Source: Acanthosoma haemorrhoidale (Eukaryota > Arthropoda > Insecta > Hemiptera > Acanthosomatidae). From it: a DNA stretch of 64,000 bases. Of this stretch, positions 47,401 through 59,044 are shown piece by piece. The DNA is taken from positions 84,279,189 through 84,343,188 of the forward strand of contig OV884009.1 in assembly GCA_930367205.1 (NCBI GenBank), in the 5' to 3' direction. The translations under genes were made by a program, and so were the position numbers. Position 1 is the stretch's first letter, and every line of letters begins with the position of its first letter. A model generated the notes under the pieces. The model was given only the letters and a program-made list of their open reading frames with translations, was not told where the DNA came from and ran no database searches.

Positions 47401-48179
47401 AGAGTCATTCTAGAACAGTTCACTATAAAATATTTAATATTCCCCGACACACATCTAACTTTTATGATAAAGCAGGCTTTCTACTTCACCTTTCCGGAAA
47501 ATGTGGAGCCAGAAATCTTCAATAGTCTTATGTGTCATGGATTATAGGAGTCTCACAGTGTATATATAGTTTCATAAATAACTTTTTCAATATTTGGGAT
47601 AGCAGACTACCAAATCTAATATAGAACGAAATGAATAAAAAAAACATGGCTTTTAGGTCACCATTAAGAGCACAGTAAACTTAGATCAGTTTAAACCAAA
47701 GCACAGACTGTCAAACCAGACAATCATAAAAAAAAAATCCACCCACCATCCAGAATTTATAACTGCTGTTTAAAAATCCAAATCAGACATTCCATAAAGA
47801 AATCGCACTAAAACTCACTGACCCCATTTATCACAGAAGAAAAATTGATGAAATGGGACTGATATTTTACATACATTTTTATATTTATGGGACTATTAAT
47901 CGTGTTGAGAAAAGTTTGATCACACATGCACCAGTTGTAATGAGGAAATACATCATTCTTCTAGGTCTAATCATTGATTTAAATAGACAACTTTATTTAA
48001 ATTAGTAGATATTTCCCAAACAAAACCATTTGGTCTTTTAAAACGATTTTAGATTGTTACTTATTTAAGAGTTTTAGCGCATGCGCTACCTTCTAGAACA
48101 TCTCTCTACTTCGCTCGTCCTTCAAATACTGTATACTACTGTCTACAGGCCATAGTTCAGTTATAAAATTGTTCCAGTA
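44474..48179. other. Intergenic, no gene recognised
   Basis: AT-rich. A distinct block at 46249-46480 flanked by TTTAGAAAT on both sides is described as a finding. A run of 18 A near 45414 and several short frames are present. Nothing codes convincingly. Confidence 0.5.
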
Positions 48180-48538
48180 GGCAACTTACGGGAGCTATCC
48201 ACGAGGGAGCCCTCAAGACGTGAGTAAATCTCTTATTACATTTGTGTAAAGTGTATTAAGTGAAATCGGACCGAGAAGTCGGCCATATTGGGCGCCTTGC
48301 CATTAGCCGTTCACGGATCGGAGATACGAAGCAATAGGCTCTCTGAGCCAGACAGTCTGGTGGCTCAGAGCCAAGACTGGTGACTCGCCCCTGGAAGCTG
48401 CGAGTTCTCGAATCCCAGCGGCGCTTACGTTATTTTTTATTTTATTTTTTTATTAACGCAACAAACATTGTTATGATAAAATTCGTTTTTATCAGAAACC
48501 AATATCACAAAATAAAAAAAAAACATCTGGGTCACTAG

Positions 48539-49330
48539 GTCGACTCCGACACCGGCGCCTGTAAAGATGAACTCTCTGCTCTCGGATTCAAAGTTCGCCA
48601 AATAACGAACGTGTTGCGCGAGGATAGAAAACAAGAGGAATCAATAAAAACGGCGTTACCACTGTTCTTTGTCGATCTCGAGCGAACACCTGGAGTGAAG
48701 AAGATATATGATCGAACACACCTGTATTACACAAGGGTAAAGGTCGAAAAACCGTACCGCAAACGCGACATCGTCCAGTGCCATAACTGTCAGGCATATG
48801 GGCACACAAAATCTTACTGCTACCACCCTCCCAGGTGTGTAAAGTGCAGTGATCAGCACAAAGGTGAATTGTGCTAAAAGCCCCTAAAATCGCCTGCAGT
48901 ATGCGTACTTTTCAAGCAAGGCCATCCGGCCAACTACAAGGGCTGCGAGGCTTACAGAACGCTGAAGTTGAGGACCGAACAACGCCGTCAGCCAGAAGTG
49001 GAAAAACTAGCAACAAGAAGCGGACCAGCCAGAAATTTGAGGCCTTCTGTCTCTTTTGCCGATGCCGTTCGCAACAGAGAGCAGTCACAGGCACCACCTA
49101 CTTCCTGTCCACAAGATCACCTTTCCCAGCATTCCGTTCATCCCGTTAACCCAAAAACTCTATCCCATCCCCAGCTACACATCTCGCACGTTCCTCCACC
49201 TTCAAGTTCTTCGGATCTCACCAGCCTTTTAACCTCATTCCTTACAGAGTTCAGAACCCTAATCACTCCTCTCATATCTCTTCTTACAAATCTTGTCTCC
49301 TACCTTATCCCCGTTAAACAAAATCCATAA
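48539..49330 (+). pseudogene. Jockey ORF1 (gag-like) with three zinc knuckles
   Basis: The protein part starts in-frame near 48539 with ELSALGFKVRQITNVL, then LPLFFVDLERTPGVKKIY, the region preceding the knuckles in Jockey ORF1. CHNCQAYGHTKSYC and CVKCSDQHKGELC are the first two knuckles. A stop then falls at 48875, but the next frame continues with CVLFKQGHPANYKGC, the third knuckle, and a basic, proline- and serine-rich tail to 49330. ORF1 proteins bind element RNA. The open 67-codon start uses GTG, so the original ATG is lost or upstream. One frameshift and one upstream stop inactivate it. Confidence 0.85.
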
Positions 49331-50029
49331 GTGGATCCTTCCGACTCCTTATCCGTTCTCCTTTGGAATGCGAATGGTGTTTGCACCCACACTAACGAAC
49401 TGACAGCACTACTCCACGACAAGAACATCGACGTAGCTCTCATTACTGAAACAAGACTTACGAGTAAACGATCATTTACGGTTCGACAGTACCATACTTA
49501 CCAAACTGATCACCCAGATGGAAGAGCTCATGCAGATACCGCTGACGTTGTTCAGAACTCCGTTTCTCATCACATAGTTCCTTTGGTGGCGCATGATTTC
49601 CTTCAGTCCACTGCAGTTTCAATCAGCACATTTCCTTTCCTCTTTACTCTAGCATCAGTGTACTGCCCTCCCAATAAATCCATTTCCAATTCCCAATTCA
49701 TCTCCTTACTAGACTCCATCGAACATTGTTTCCTTGTGGGTGGGGACTTTAATGTGAAGCACCAACATTGGGGGTCAAGATCCACGAATACACGCGGACG
49801 TGCTTTGCTGTCTGCACTCACACGGAAATATTGCTCCACGATCTCTCCTGACACAGCCACCTATTGGCCATCAGATCCCAACTTAAATCCAGATATCCTA
49901 GACTTCTTCTTCTACAATAGTTTAGGAACACTAAACTATTCACTCAAGCGCCTCGATGTCCTCTCCTCCGATCATAGCCCTTCATTTACCTATCTAATAC
50001 CTTCATCTACCTACTCCTTCATTTATTAA
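49331..50029 (+). pseudogene. Jockey ORF2 endonuclease domain
   Basis: A 232-codon stretch with the apurinic-like endonuclease motifs in order: LLWNANGV (metal-binding Asn), IDVALITETRL (catalytic Glu), VYCPPNK, FLVGGDFNVKHQHWGS (Asp and Asn) and VLSSDHSP (terminal His). The domain nicks target DNA to prime reverse transcription. The frame begins right after ORF1 and the first codon is GTG, so the start may be mutated. The usual GGxAxxI block after the glutamate looks altered (GRAHADTADVV). Frameshifts follow at once. Confidence 0.9.
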
Positions 50030-50629
50030 GGGCCTAGTCGATTGGGACCAATTCCACCAGCTCCTTACAGACTCCGTTGACCTCAAAACCGTGTCCCTGA
50101 AAACATCCCATGACCTTGACGATGCAGTGCATTCTTTCACTACTCTGGTTCAGAGGTCGGCTTGGGAGGCACCGTCACCCCACCGTCATCCAAAAACTCA
50201 CAATCAAAATTGTTTACCTCAGCATCTCAAAGACCTAATCAAATCCAAACGCCATTCCAGAACAGTATGGTAAAGATCCCGACATCCTGCTAATCGCCAC
50301 TCATACAATCAGTACTGCAGACTAATAAAGTGGCAATTGGCGTCCTTCCGTTGCAATTCCTTCAATTCCCACCTCTCCTCTCTTTCTACCAGGGATAACT
50401 CCCTGTGGAATGTAACTAAAAAAATCCTAAAGTATCATCCTGTTTCACACCCACTCCGTCGTGATGATGGGTCCGGGGTGGCTTCGGATGGGGATAGGTT
50501 GGAGGAATTTGCTCTGCATCTTACCCACACTTTCCCCTCCCCTTTCTCATTAAAACCATACTCATGGCACAACTGTAGAAAATTACCTCACTTCACCTTT
50601 ACCTCTCTCACTTTCACCAAAAACCGTTA
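50030..50629 (+). pseudogene. Jockey ORF2 linker, frameshifted
   Basis: Between endonuclease and RT the sequence stays GC-richer and alternates open frames of 60-100 codons, including SSLSTRDNSLWNVTKKILKY, typical of the Jockey linker (the 'W...K.l' segment). Stops in every frame show decay. Confidence 0.7.
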
Positions 50630-51960
50630 ACCCCTCTGAGGTCAAATACCTTCTGAAAAACTTACCTTGCCGAAAATCCCCTGGATATAATCTTTTTACT
50701 CCTCTAATTCTCAAACAGCTTCCTCATAAAGCCATAATCTTCCTAACCTGCATTTATAATTGCATTATCAGAACGACGCACTTTCGTCTCCTCTAAAAAC
50801 ACTGCATTATTGTCCTATTCGCCAAACTCGGAAAACCACCTAACGACGCCTCATCTTACCGTCCCATTAGCCTACTCCCTATCCTCTCAAAAATATTTGA
50901 GAAACTCCTCTTAAAACGTCTACTTCCAAGTATCGAATCCAAAAACCTTTTTCCTATTCACCAGTTTGGCTTCCGTCAACAACATTCCAGAAAGGCCTTC
51001 GCGTCGTTGATCACATTTCCTCAGCCCATGAATCTAAACAGTATTGTTGCATTTTTGGACATAGCTCAAGCTTTGGACAGGGTTTGGCACGCAAGTTTGC
51101 TTTACAAGCTCAAAACATATTTACTACTGACCCTTTTCCTAATACTAAAGTCCTACCTTTCAAACCGCTTCTTCCAAGTCCGCTGTGGTTTAGAATATTG
51201 TAACTACTATCCCATAAAAGCAGGAGTTTCACAGGGCAGCGTCCTGGGTCCCATCCTCTATAAGCTATACACCGCTGATCCCCTCTACCCCCAATACCTT
51301 CTTGCCAACATTTGCAGATGACACTGCAGTCTTGTCATCCCACTCAGACCCTGATTTAGCATCCTAAAACCTTCAACAACACCTTTATGAGATCGAGTAT
51401 TGATGCAACCAATAGCGAATCAAATTCAATGAAGCAAAATGTTCCCACATAAACTTTACCCTCTGCCGCAAGTCCTGTCCGCTAGTCTTTTACAATTCGA
51501 TTCCTCTCCCCGTGTCTAAGACAGTAAGGTATTAAGGCTTCCATCTTGAGAAAAGACTGACATGGAACCCACACACGAGGCTAAAAAGACAAGAACTAAA
51601 CAGGCGCTTTGGACAACTTCAAAGGACATCCATTCTCTCAATAGAAAATAAACTACTTATTTAAAAAGTTATACTTAAGCCAATCTAGACATACGGAATA
51701 GAGTTATGGGGGACAGCAAAAAAGTCGAACATCAAGCGCATCCAAACCTTTCAATCAAAAGTCCTGAGAACAATAGTAAATGCCCCCTATTACGTCAGCA
51801 ACAAAACCCTTCAATGAACCCTACATTCTTGAACTCATCCCTTCCAAATTCATGAAATTCCATAGTAACCAACCAACCAACCACCCTAATCCCGTAGCAC
51901 AGTTATTGCACTGCTCCACTCATCCCTATAATCCTAATCGGAGACTGAAACGGCAGTGGC
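50630..51960 (+). pseudogene. Jockey ORF2 reverse transcriptase
   Basis: RT motifs appear in order across several frames: RKSPGYNLLTPLIL, SYRPISLLPILSKIFEKLL, QFGFRQQHS, DIAQALDRVWH (first catalytic Asp), GVSQGSVLGPIL and, after a frame change, TFADDTAVLSS at 51308-51340 with the catalytic FADD intact. The C-terminal region resembles the 20.8-21.2 kb copy. It copies element RNA onto nicked DNA. At least four frameshifts and stops make it inactive. This is the longest Jockey copy in the window. Confidence 0.9.
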
Positions 51961-52270
51961 CTCGTGACCTCTTATAAATGCGCAACAGTGGGAGTACTGG
52001 CAATGGCCAGTTTTTCCAATCATGTTCTGAGCGTATGTGGCTCTTGCGCTCTTCTTCGGCCTCGCTCGTATTCGGTGGCGTGGCTGGTGGGGGAGTTTGG
52101 GGGACTTCTTAAGACTCCGCTTCCTCCTTTGCATGCGAGGGAGGCAACAACTATGTGGACTTTGGGGGGCCCCTGGGCTTGGGGAAAGTGCGAGTGAATG
52201 ATGAATTGTAAATATGGTACGAATAAAAACAGTTATCTCAATTATTTATTGCCTATTAAGTATTAAGGCA

Positions 52271-53215
52271 TGTAGCGAAGCGCTAACTATATATGTAAAT
52301 TACCCTACACTCTGGTTCATAATGTATTATAATAGAAATGCAAATCTATGTAAACTTCTTGTAATAAATCATAGAGAGGTTGCTAGTCGTGAAACAGGTA
52401 ACAGAGGGACGAAGGTCCTGCAATAAACCTAAGAGGATTAGCCGCCTGACTGCCATAAATAGATCGGGCAGACCTTCAGTCACTTCCGGCAGTCATAAAA
52501 TCTAAAAGCCATGCCAATAAACAGTTCTATAGGGGGCGAGCGGTCACGTATCGCTCGCTAGGTGTGACATCATAAAACACCCCCTTTTAGGCCAACGGTC
52601 ATAAAACTTAAGGGGGTTAGCCACCTAGGCATCAATAAACATTCCCGGTTTCAACCGACTCCGCCTTCCACGAGGGAGGGGGGTACAATATTTATATCAG
52701 GAAGTTTCGCTCTGAAAGCCACACTGTTTCTTAGTCTCCTCAGCCACACTACTTGTCACTTTACGCCAGGGCCGCTTGGCCCTGGTAGGCTCACTTTTCA
52801 CTCTTTCCTAGTCTCTTCATCTAGATAGTCGCTATCACTCGTCGCGATACGCCCGGGCCCCGGGGCCCTGGGAGTAAGCCCACTCAGCCTTCCGCTAGTC
52901 TACTTTCTCTCTGCCACACCTCTGGGCAGTCACCTCCCATCCTTTAGCAGACCTCTGACGACTTGTACTATTACGCTGCCAATCTCTCGCCCTAACTCTG
53001 AAAACTGGTCTTATTCTTTATGAACCTCTGAACCTCATCCTGAACACAGTGTATATTCGGGACACACCCCTATCAATAAAATGGAGTCAGATATTAACGC
53101 CGACATGGAACATGGTCCATGTTATTAACTACAACAATCCGCACTAGTCACCAGGGCTAAAGTGATCAGGCACTCCCCTAGTGACGCCCCCCGACCATTG
53201 TTGACCTTTCCGACA
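52271..53215 (+). repeat. Solo LTR, 945 bp, inside the Jockey tail
   Basis: Starts TGTAGCGAAGCGCTAACTAT and ends CCTTTCCGACA. AGGCA precedes it (52266-52270) and follows it (53216-53220), a perfect 5-bp target duplication. Removing the LTR and one AGGCA restores the continuous Jockey tail. Ends and several internal blocks (CTGAACA.AGTG, ATCAATAAAATGGAGTCAG, CCAGGGCTA) match the minus-strand LTRs at 43.6 and 58.2 kb, while the U3-like half is more diverged. Confidence 0.92.
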
Positions 53216-53265
53216 AGGCAGATTGTAATTTCATCTTAATAAAGTTGTTTATAAATAAAAAAAAA

Positions 53266-55345
53266 CTTATTTGAGGGCTCCATTAAGGGATGATGGGATC
53301 ATAACCAACGTTTTCGTTTGCTTAACTTCCCACTGTAGATAATCTGATTATATTTTTTAAAAACGGAAACAAAAATTTATGAATCAATCTAATAAATTTA
53401 AGCCTAATAATAATAAATCCTAATAACTTATTAAATTCATAAATTCAGTCCATTAACGTATAATGTACACCATTATACTTTTTTACAATCCGGATCACTA
53501 TTAGTAGAAAACAAAATTTGTATAGAATGTGCCAAGCTACAGGAAATATACTGAAGCAATTGTAAATAGATTCGTTTGTAAATCTATATTTTGCAGCATA
53601 TATTAATTGTGTAACAAGTAGATATTAAAGAAAAGAAATATATAAATCAATTTATATCACTAAAAACAACTTTTTACATTAGTGTATACAGTACTTACTA
53701 TCATTACACTTTTTCTTATCAGGAAATAAAGATTTATTGATTAATTTTACTAGATTTGAATTTCTAGTAATACTAATAGTATCATAGCAGTAATAATAAG
53801 TAACATAACTAAACACGCTATTCATTATTCCATTGGTGGCTTCCAATATAAGTTTCTGGAATGATTTAGTGTAATTTTTTGCAGTAAGTCATGCACCCGG
53901 CTTATTTTTCTTTTGGTTATTTTTATATTCCAAAAACTAGATGTTTACCATTTGTAGCAAGAATTGTTTCTACTTGTGTATACAAAATTCCAGGTATTTT
54001 CGATTTTCTTTAGAAGTTACTAGAATTTCTTGCATACTTCAGGCGAGTTGTTTAATTTAGCCTATGCTACCATATAAGCATAATTTCCGATAGCATTACA
54101 ATGATATGTGGTTATGCATGCCTGTATATTCATAATTTTTTTTATATATTTTCATGATTACATTTTCTCCTGATAGAAACAAATATAATTACAATTTATT
54201 ATTTGTATTTAAGAGAAGCAAAGTATGGATTGTGGTCTATGGTACTTTCTTATTAAAAAATTTTATTCAGTAGAAACAAGCTTGTCTGTTTCCTAGGGTG
54301 AGCGTGTTCAGTGTTCTGCCTTTAATATTTAATTTAACAATTCTAGCTAAAGTGCAATCATTAAAACTGTCTGCCTTATTTTATTACATGAACCATTATG
54401 ATTATTATGGTACATACATGGCGTTGGTTGGTCTGTGTGGCGGAAGTCAAGTGTGACATTGAGGGATCAGCGGCCGACGCAGGTGAGACAGGTCTGGTAG
54501 CCGTGGCTCGTTACCACCACCATTTATTCAATACTTCACGAGTGAATAATGGATACGGTCCAAGTATATTAAATATTCACTTTAATATTATTTATTAGTG
54601 CGTTAGTGATTCTTCACATTCCCCCTACTATCCCAAATAAAATATAGTTCATACAATAAAATACAACATTTTAGTCACAATATTGTAAACTTAACAATAG
54701 ACCATGTTTAGATACATAGACCTTATTGACTTTGAACTTGATCAAACGAGCGTACGACTTTGCACAGCTCTGCGGATGTGTACATTCTTTCAAGTCTAGG
54801 AATTTTCTCACATGCTGTACTTTGTTTGTTCTTTGAAAACATTTCTATGCAGCTTCCATCTCCATTAACCCAAGTTACCCTGGAGGTAATATCTCTGAAT
54901 CCTGAATGCAGATCAGAGTTAACCAAAACATTGTACCGATCACTATTTCATAGTAGTTAATAAGTTTGCAGTACGGACAAAATTTTATTATTGTTATAAC
55001 TACTAGTCTTAATTTGTTTGAACAATAAATTTTAGAGATCATTAAATAATTACAACTTTACCAGGTTGGTGAAGATTAAAGGGAACTAAATGAAAAGTTG
55101 AACTCCTTTTTTTTTATTTCAAAACCTCAAAAAATTAATACAAGTGACAAAATAATATAATAAAATAATTGAATTACATATTTATCCTCTTCCTGCCATT
55201 CATAGATGCTTTTGGAGGAGTGCATAAATATAATAAATTTTGTTGTTGTTAAAAGTTCATAGTTTCATATTCAACACTAGGTGATGAGGCTTGTTGCCGT
55301 CACTAAACACTAAACACTAAAAACACTGTTGAACTCCTAAATGAA
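53266..55345. other. Intergenic, no gene recognised
   Basis: AT-rich. A small GC-richer patch at 54420-54520 sits in a 66-codon frame without a domain. A short CACTAAA triplet repeat lies at 55301-55321. Confidence 0.5.
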
Positions 55346-56174
55346 TGTCGGGTTATCAGATGTGAGGATCCCCAAGGAGACGCCCCCCCCCCCCGCTGGC
55401 TAGGGTCGCTACAACCTCTAGCCACCGTCCGGCGAGATAAGGCCTAGAAAGAGATAAGGTAGATGGACCTGTGGTCTTTCACCGCTGCTGGCGGCCTAGT
55501 CGGTGGGCAGCTTAATTCGTTTTGATTTGACTCCATAAGATCTTAGAACGTGTGCCCCGACATTGCACTATGTTCAGGAGAAGAGGAACAGGGTAGGTTT
55601 ATAGGTAGTTTATGTGGTCTTGGAATGACCACGAATTCACACTCGGTATCTAAGGGTAGGTGAAAACCGTCTGGATCCCAAAGGTGTCGTGGGAGACGCT
55701 ACTGGGTAAAGTTTATAGGGCCACGGAAACCGTCGTCCGCGAGGGAGAGGTCTCTCCCAAGGAGGTGCTAGTTTTAGCAAGACGAAGGCAGAGATTCTCA
55801 CTAGGAAGGTGTGGGGTCTGACGACGCCGGACTAAAACATAGCGAGGCTAGGAGAGAGAGTTGCAGAGGTAGTTGTATGAGAAGGCCATGGTTTGAGTAG
55901 AGCAGCAAGCGCCAGTGCAGAGAGAGAGCAGTGTTCCAAGTACCGGTTCAGTGCGTTTTGACAACTGCCTCCAGACGGCCCGGTTATATAGGCAGGCCAG
56001 CCGTGGGGGGGGGGGGTGTTCCCCAACCTGCGGCTGTTTCCCCCACTAGCTTCCCTCTCTCTCTCTCTTACTTGGCGCATTAAGATCTTTATTAAAATAT
56101 GGAAACATAGATAGATATTTTCTGGACCGAGAAGAGGGGAACTTCTAATTATTCGTAATTAAGAGGTTGCCACA
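55346..56174 (-). repeat. Solo LTR, 829 bp
   Basis: On the minus strand it begins TGTGGCAACCTC and ends TAACCCGACA. ATGAA flanks it on both sides (55341-55345 and 56175-56179), a perfect 5-bp duplication. The interior matches the other family LTRs (the GGATCCAGACGGTTTTCACC area, the GAACATAGTGCAATGTCGGG area), but the first quarter of the LTR differs, so it is a subfamily. It carries a 13-base C run near 55382. Confidence 0.88.
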
Positions 56175-56389
56175 ATGAACAATGATTTTTTTCTACTGGT
56201 TTTGATTTCTACTGGCTTTTTGGGGATTTATTAGTCGAGAGCTGATGATAAAATGATTTATTTCACGTAAACCCTAATTTAAATTAAATAAAATTTATGC
56301 CAACTTGGGTAGGAGCCAGTCTCGTATGATTGTATGACTATTGGTCAATTAATTGCATTAATACGCATTTAATCTTATTAGAACATCTT

Positions 56390-56540
56390 TTTATTGAAAT
56401 TAAATTACAATCTATCAACTTGACAATAAATAATTGTGATCTGGGTCATTTCATATTTATAAATAAGAAATCATTTACTCATGCAATATATACATTGCAT
56501 ACATCTCAGCGACCACCCAGCACAGTGCGTGATTGTATTG
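56390..56540 (-). mobile_element. Old Jockey 3' tail, minus strand
   Basis: TTTTTATTGAAATTAAATTACAATCT is a decayed reversed tail, followed by recognisable 3' UTR blocks to about 56540. Strongly diverged. Confidence 0.55.
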
Positions 56541-58174
56541 TAAACAGTGAATAAATTAATGCATATTTCCATACTAAAATTTTTTCATCACTATAAATTA
56601 CATTTAAAAATTTAAATTGTGATTAGTTGCAAACTATTTTGTACTTGATAGATGATTATTATTAAGATTGGTCACAATTGTTTATGTATGGCTGTCAGAT
56701 TAGACAGATTAAATCCTTTTTGAGCTGGTCCGCCATCATAAATACATATTTACAGACATATAATCAAACAAATACATAAAGCACTCTTGTTTGAAAGTAT
56801 ACATTTCCCCATCGTGCTTCGCCAGTGAGCTTTATTTATACGTGAGGAAAGGTTTAGTTTAACTATCAATAGTGATTGAGCTAATGATGATAATGCCAAA
56901 TAGTGTGGGAGCCAATGAAATTGAACGGGTTAAAACGTACTAATGAGAGCAAACGTAGGCCCAGATCTGTGGTTATGGCACAGTTTAACTCTTAAGCTTT
57001 CTCATTAGCCAAAGCGCTAAAATACTCCTCTAGACCAGACCCATACATTTTTATGAGATATTGGCTACAGGCTTGGCTTGAACACGGCAAATTTATTTCT
57101 GTACCACTTCCAATTGATTGGAAATCGTAGTTATATTTTTGGGTGGGTAATCCAAGGGTTAGGAGTCCATTTTTGTTGCCGAGACTAAAAGTTTGCAGCT
57201 TGAACCTGAGGTTCATAAATACTTATGAAGTGTACCACATTTCATTTTGTTTCCTCAACTCTTCACCGAACTGCGTAAACTATAATATTTTAAAAGAGTT
57301 TTGAATCTGTAAAACTTCTTATTTAACAAATAGCGGCTGATGAACACAACTAACTTTGTAACATTACGAAACTATCTTTGTTTGTACTGTGAACAAGTAA
57401 AAATTATGGCTACTTACTAGTCTGAGTTGATAACTTTCCAGTTTTTACAATATTTGTTGATGATTTTGAAGTTATGCTGTAACCAGTTTACTATTACTAT
57501 CCTGTCAAGCGATATGATGATGAGTGCAAAGGTGTGTTGTCTAGGATCTCGTTACTTTCGGGTGTTTAGGGTCAAACAAGGTTGGCGATAGACAGGATCC
57601 TTGTGGTAGGTGGCCTGTAAGGGGGAGTCTACTGGAGGCAGATGTATTTATTTATGTATAGAATTGTCAATTGGAAAGAAATGAATGGATGATTACTGAA
57701 GTAATTTCTTTACTCTGTACTTCCTTCTATTTCAAAATGTACAGTTTAGTTTATAATCAATGGAAGAAGATTTAAGCGAGTAACAAATAAACCGCAAGGC
57801 TATTGGTTAGGCCAATCAATTATTTAATAATTAATTAAATTGACAACTAAAGCATGACTATTAAAATATTTGAACCGACGCATGTAAATTACATGCTGGA
57901 TTCATTTAAACATTTAGATCTATTGTATCATTTTCAATTCAGCAGCTGCTTGAAAATAGAATTTCCTCTTCAAACTACTTAGACAAAGCAAAAACCCTTG
58001 ACCACCTTTTGTCATCACAGCCACGTGTTTCAGAGCATTTGGGCCATTCCAGTAGGATTTACATAGTATTGTAAAACATTTTGTGTTGTTCTTGTCCATC
58101 TTTATTAATTTTTGTTTTTTTTGGTTTGAACCTGCCATTGGAGGACTGTGCTAAAATGTTTTCAAAATACACCT
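56541..58174. other. Intergenic, no gene recognised
   Basis: AT-rich with short frames only. A stretch near 57110-57220 vaguely resembles a tRNA B-box (GCTTGAACCTGAGGTTC) but has no A-box at the right distance. Confidence 0.5.
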
Positions 58175-59044
58175 TGTCGGGTCGTCACGAGGGGGGTGCC
58201 TAGTTACCCTAGCCCTGGTGACAAAGTAAGGGTTGTTTGAGTTTATAACTTGGACAATCGTTTCATGACGGCTTTACTATCTGACTCCATTTTTTGATAG
58301 GTATGTGCCCCGACAATGCACTATGTTCAGGAGAAGAGGTATAGGGTAGGTAGGTAGGTAGTTTATGTGGTCTTGGAATGACTACGAATTCACACTCGGT
58401 ATCTGAGGGTAGGCGAAATCCGTCCGGATCCCAAATGCGAGTGTGAACCGGAGAGAGGCAGACTGAATCGTCGTGGGAAACACTGCTTGGTATGTTTGCA
58501 GAGCCACGACAACCGTTGTCCACTAGGGAGAGGTCTCTCCGAAGGAGGTGCTAGATTTAGCGAGACAAAGGCAGAAATTCCCACTAGGAAGGTGTGGGGT
58601 CTGACAATGCCGGACTAAAACGTAGCGAGGCGAGGAGAGAAAGAGATGCAGAGGTTTTTCATAAAGAAGCAGCAAGTTTCAGATTTTCAAGCAGAGCAGC
58701 CACGAGCCAGTAGTTGTCAGGAGAATGATATACAGGACCCAAACCACCGGTCTTAAATACCCAGCTGGCCTTGCCAGTATCCAATAAGCATCGCTTTTGT
58801 AGTACCCAATGATGTGGCTTTCCTTTGTTCCCTGACAGAGCCGGGAGGCTCTCCCGGTGGTTGGGTCTTATACCTGCCTGACAGCTGGTGTCCCAGCTCA
58901 TATAACTAATTGGCTCCCACGCATTTTTTATTGTTTAACACATTTACAATGGTTAATATTTTGGTAATGTTATTTACATTTGTTTATAATATATATACAA
59001 TAGAGTATAGGGTGATTTATCTTATGTAGTTAGCGGTCGCTACA
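58175..59044 (-). repeat. Solo LTR, 870 bp
   Basis: On the minus strand it begins TGTAGCGACCGCTAACTACA and ends ACGACCCGACA. CACCT flanks both sides (58170-58174 and 59045-59049), a perfect 5-bp duplication. It is the cleanest member and the best reference for the family. No protein-coding interior is present. Confidence 0.93.

Larger units (their letters stand above)
48180..53265 (+). mobile_element. Longest Jockey-clade retrotransposon copy
   Basis: ORF1 at 48.54-49.33 kb, ORF2 at 49.33-51.96 kb and a 3' UTR from 51.96 kb that is interrupted at 52270 by a solo LTR and resumes at 53216 with the tail AGGCAGATTGTAATTTCATC and an A-rich end at 53265. The 5' boundary is unclear. The region 48180-48538 may be 5' UTR and holds a tRNA-like stretch at 48325-48415. 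No flanking target duplication could be placed. Confidence 0.8.

Noticed and set aside
57110..57220. tRNA-derived element near GCTTGAACCTGAGGTTC
   Set aside because: The B-box match is imperfect and no A-box is found upstream.
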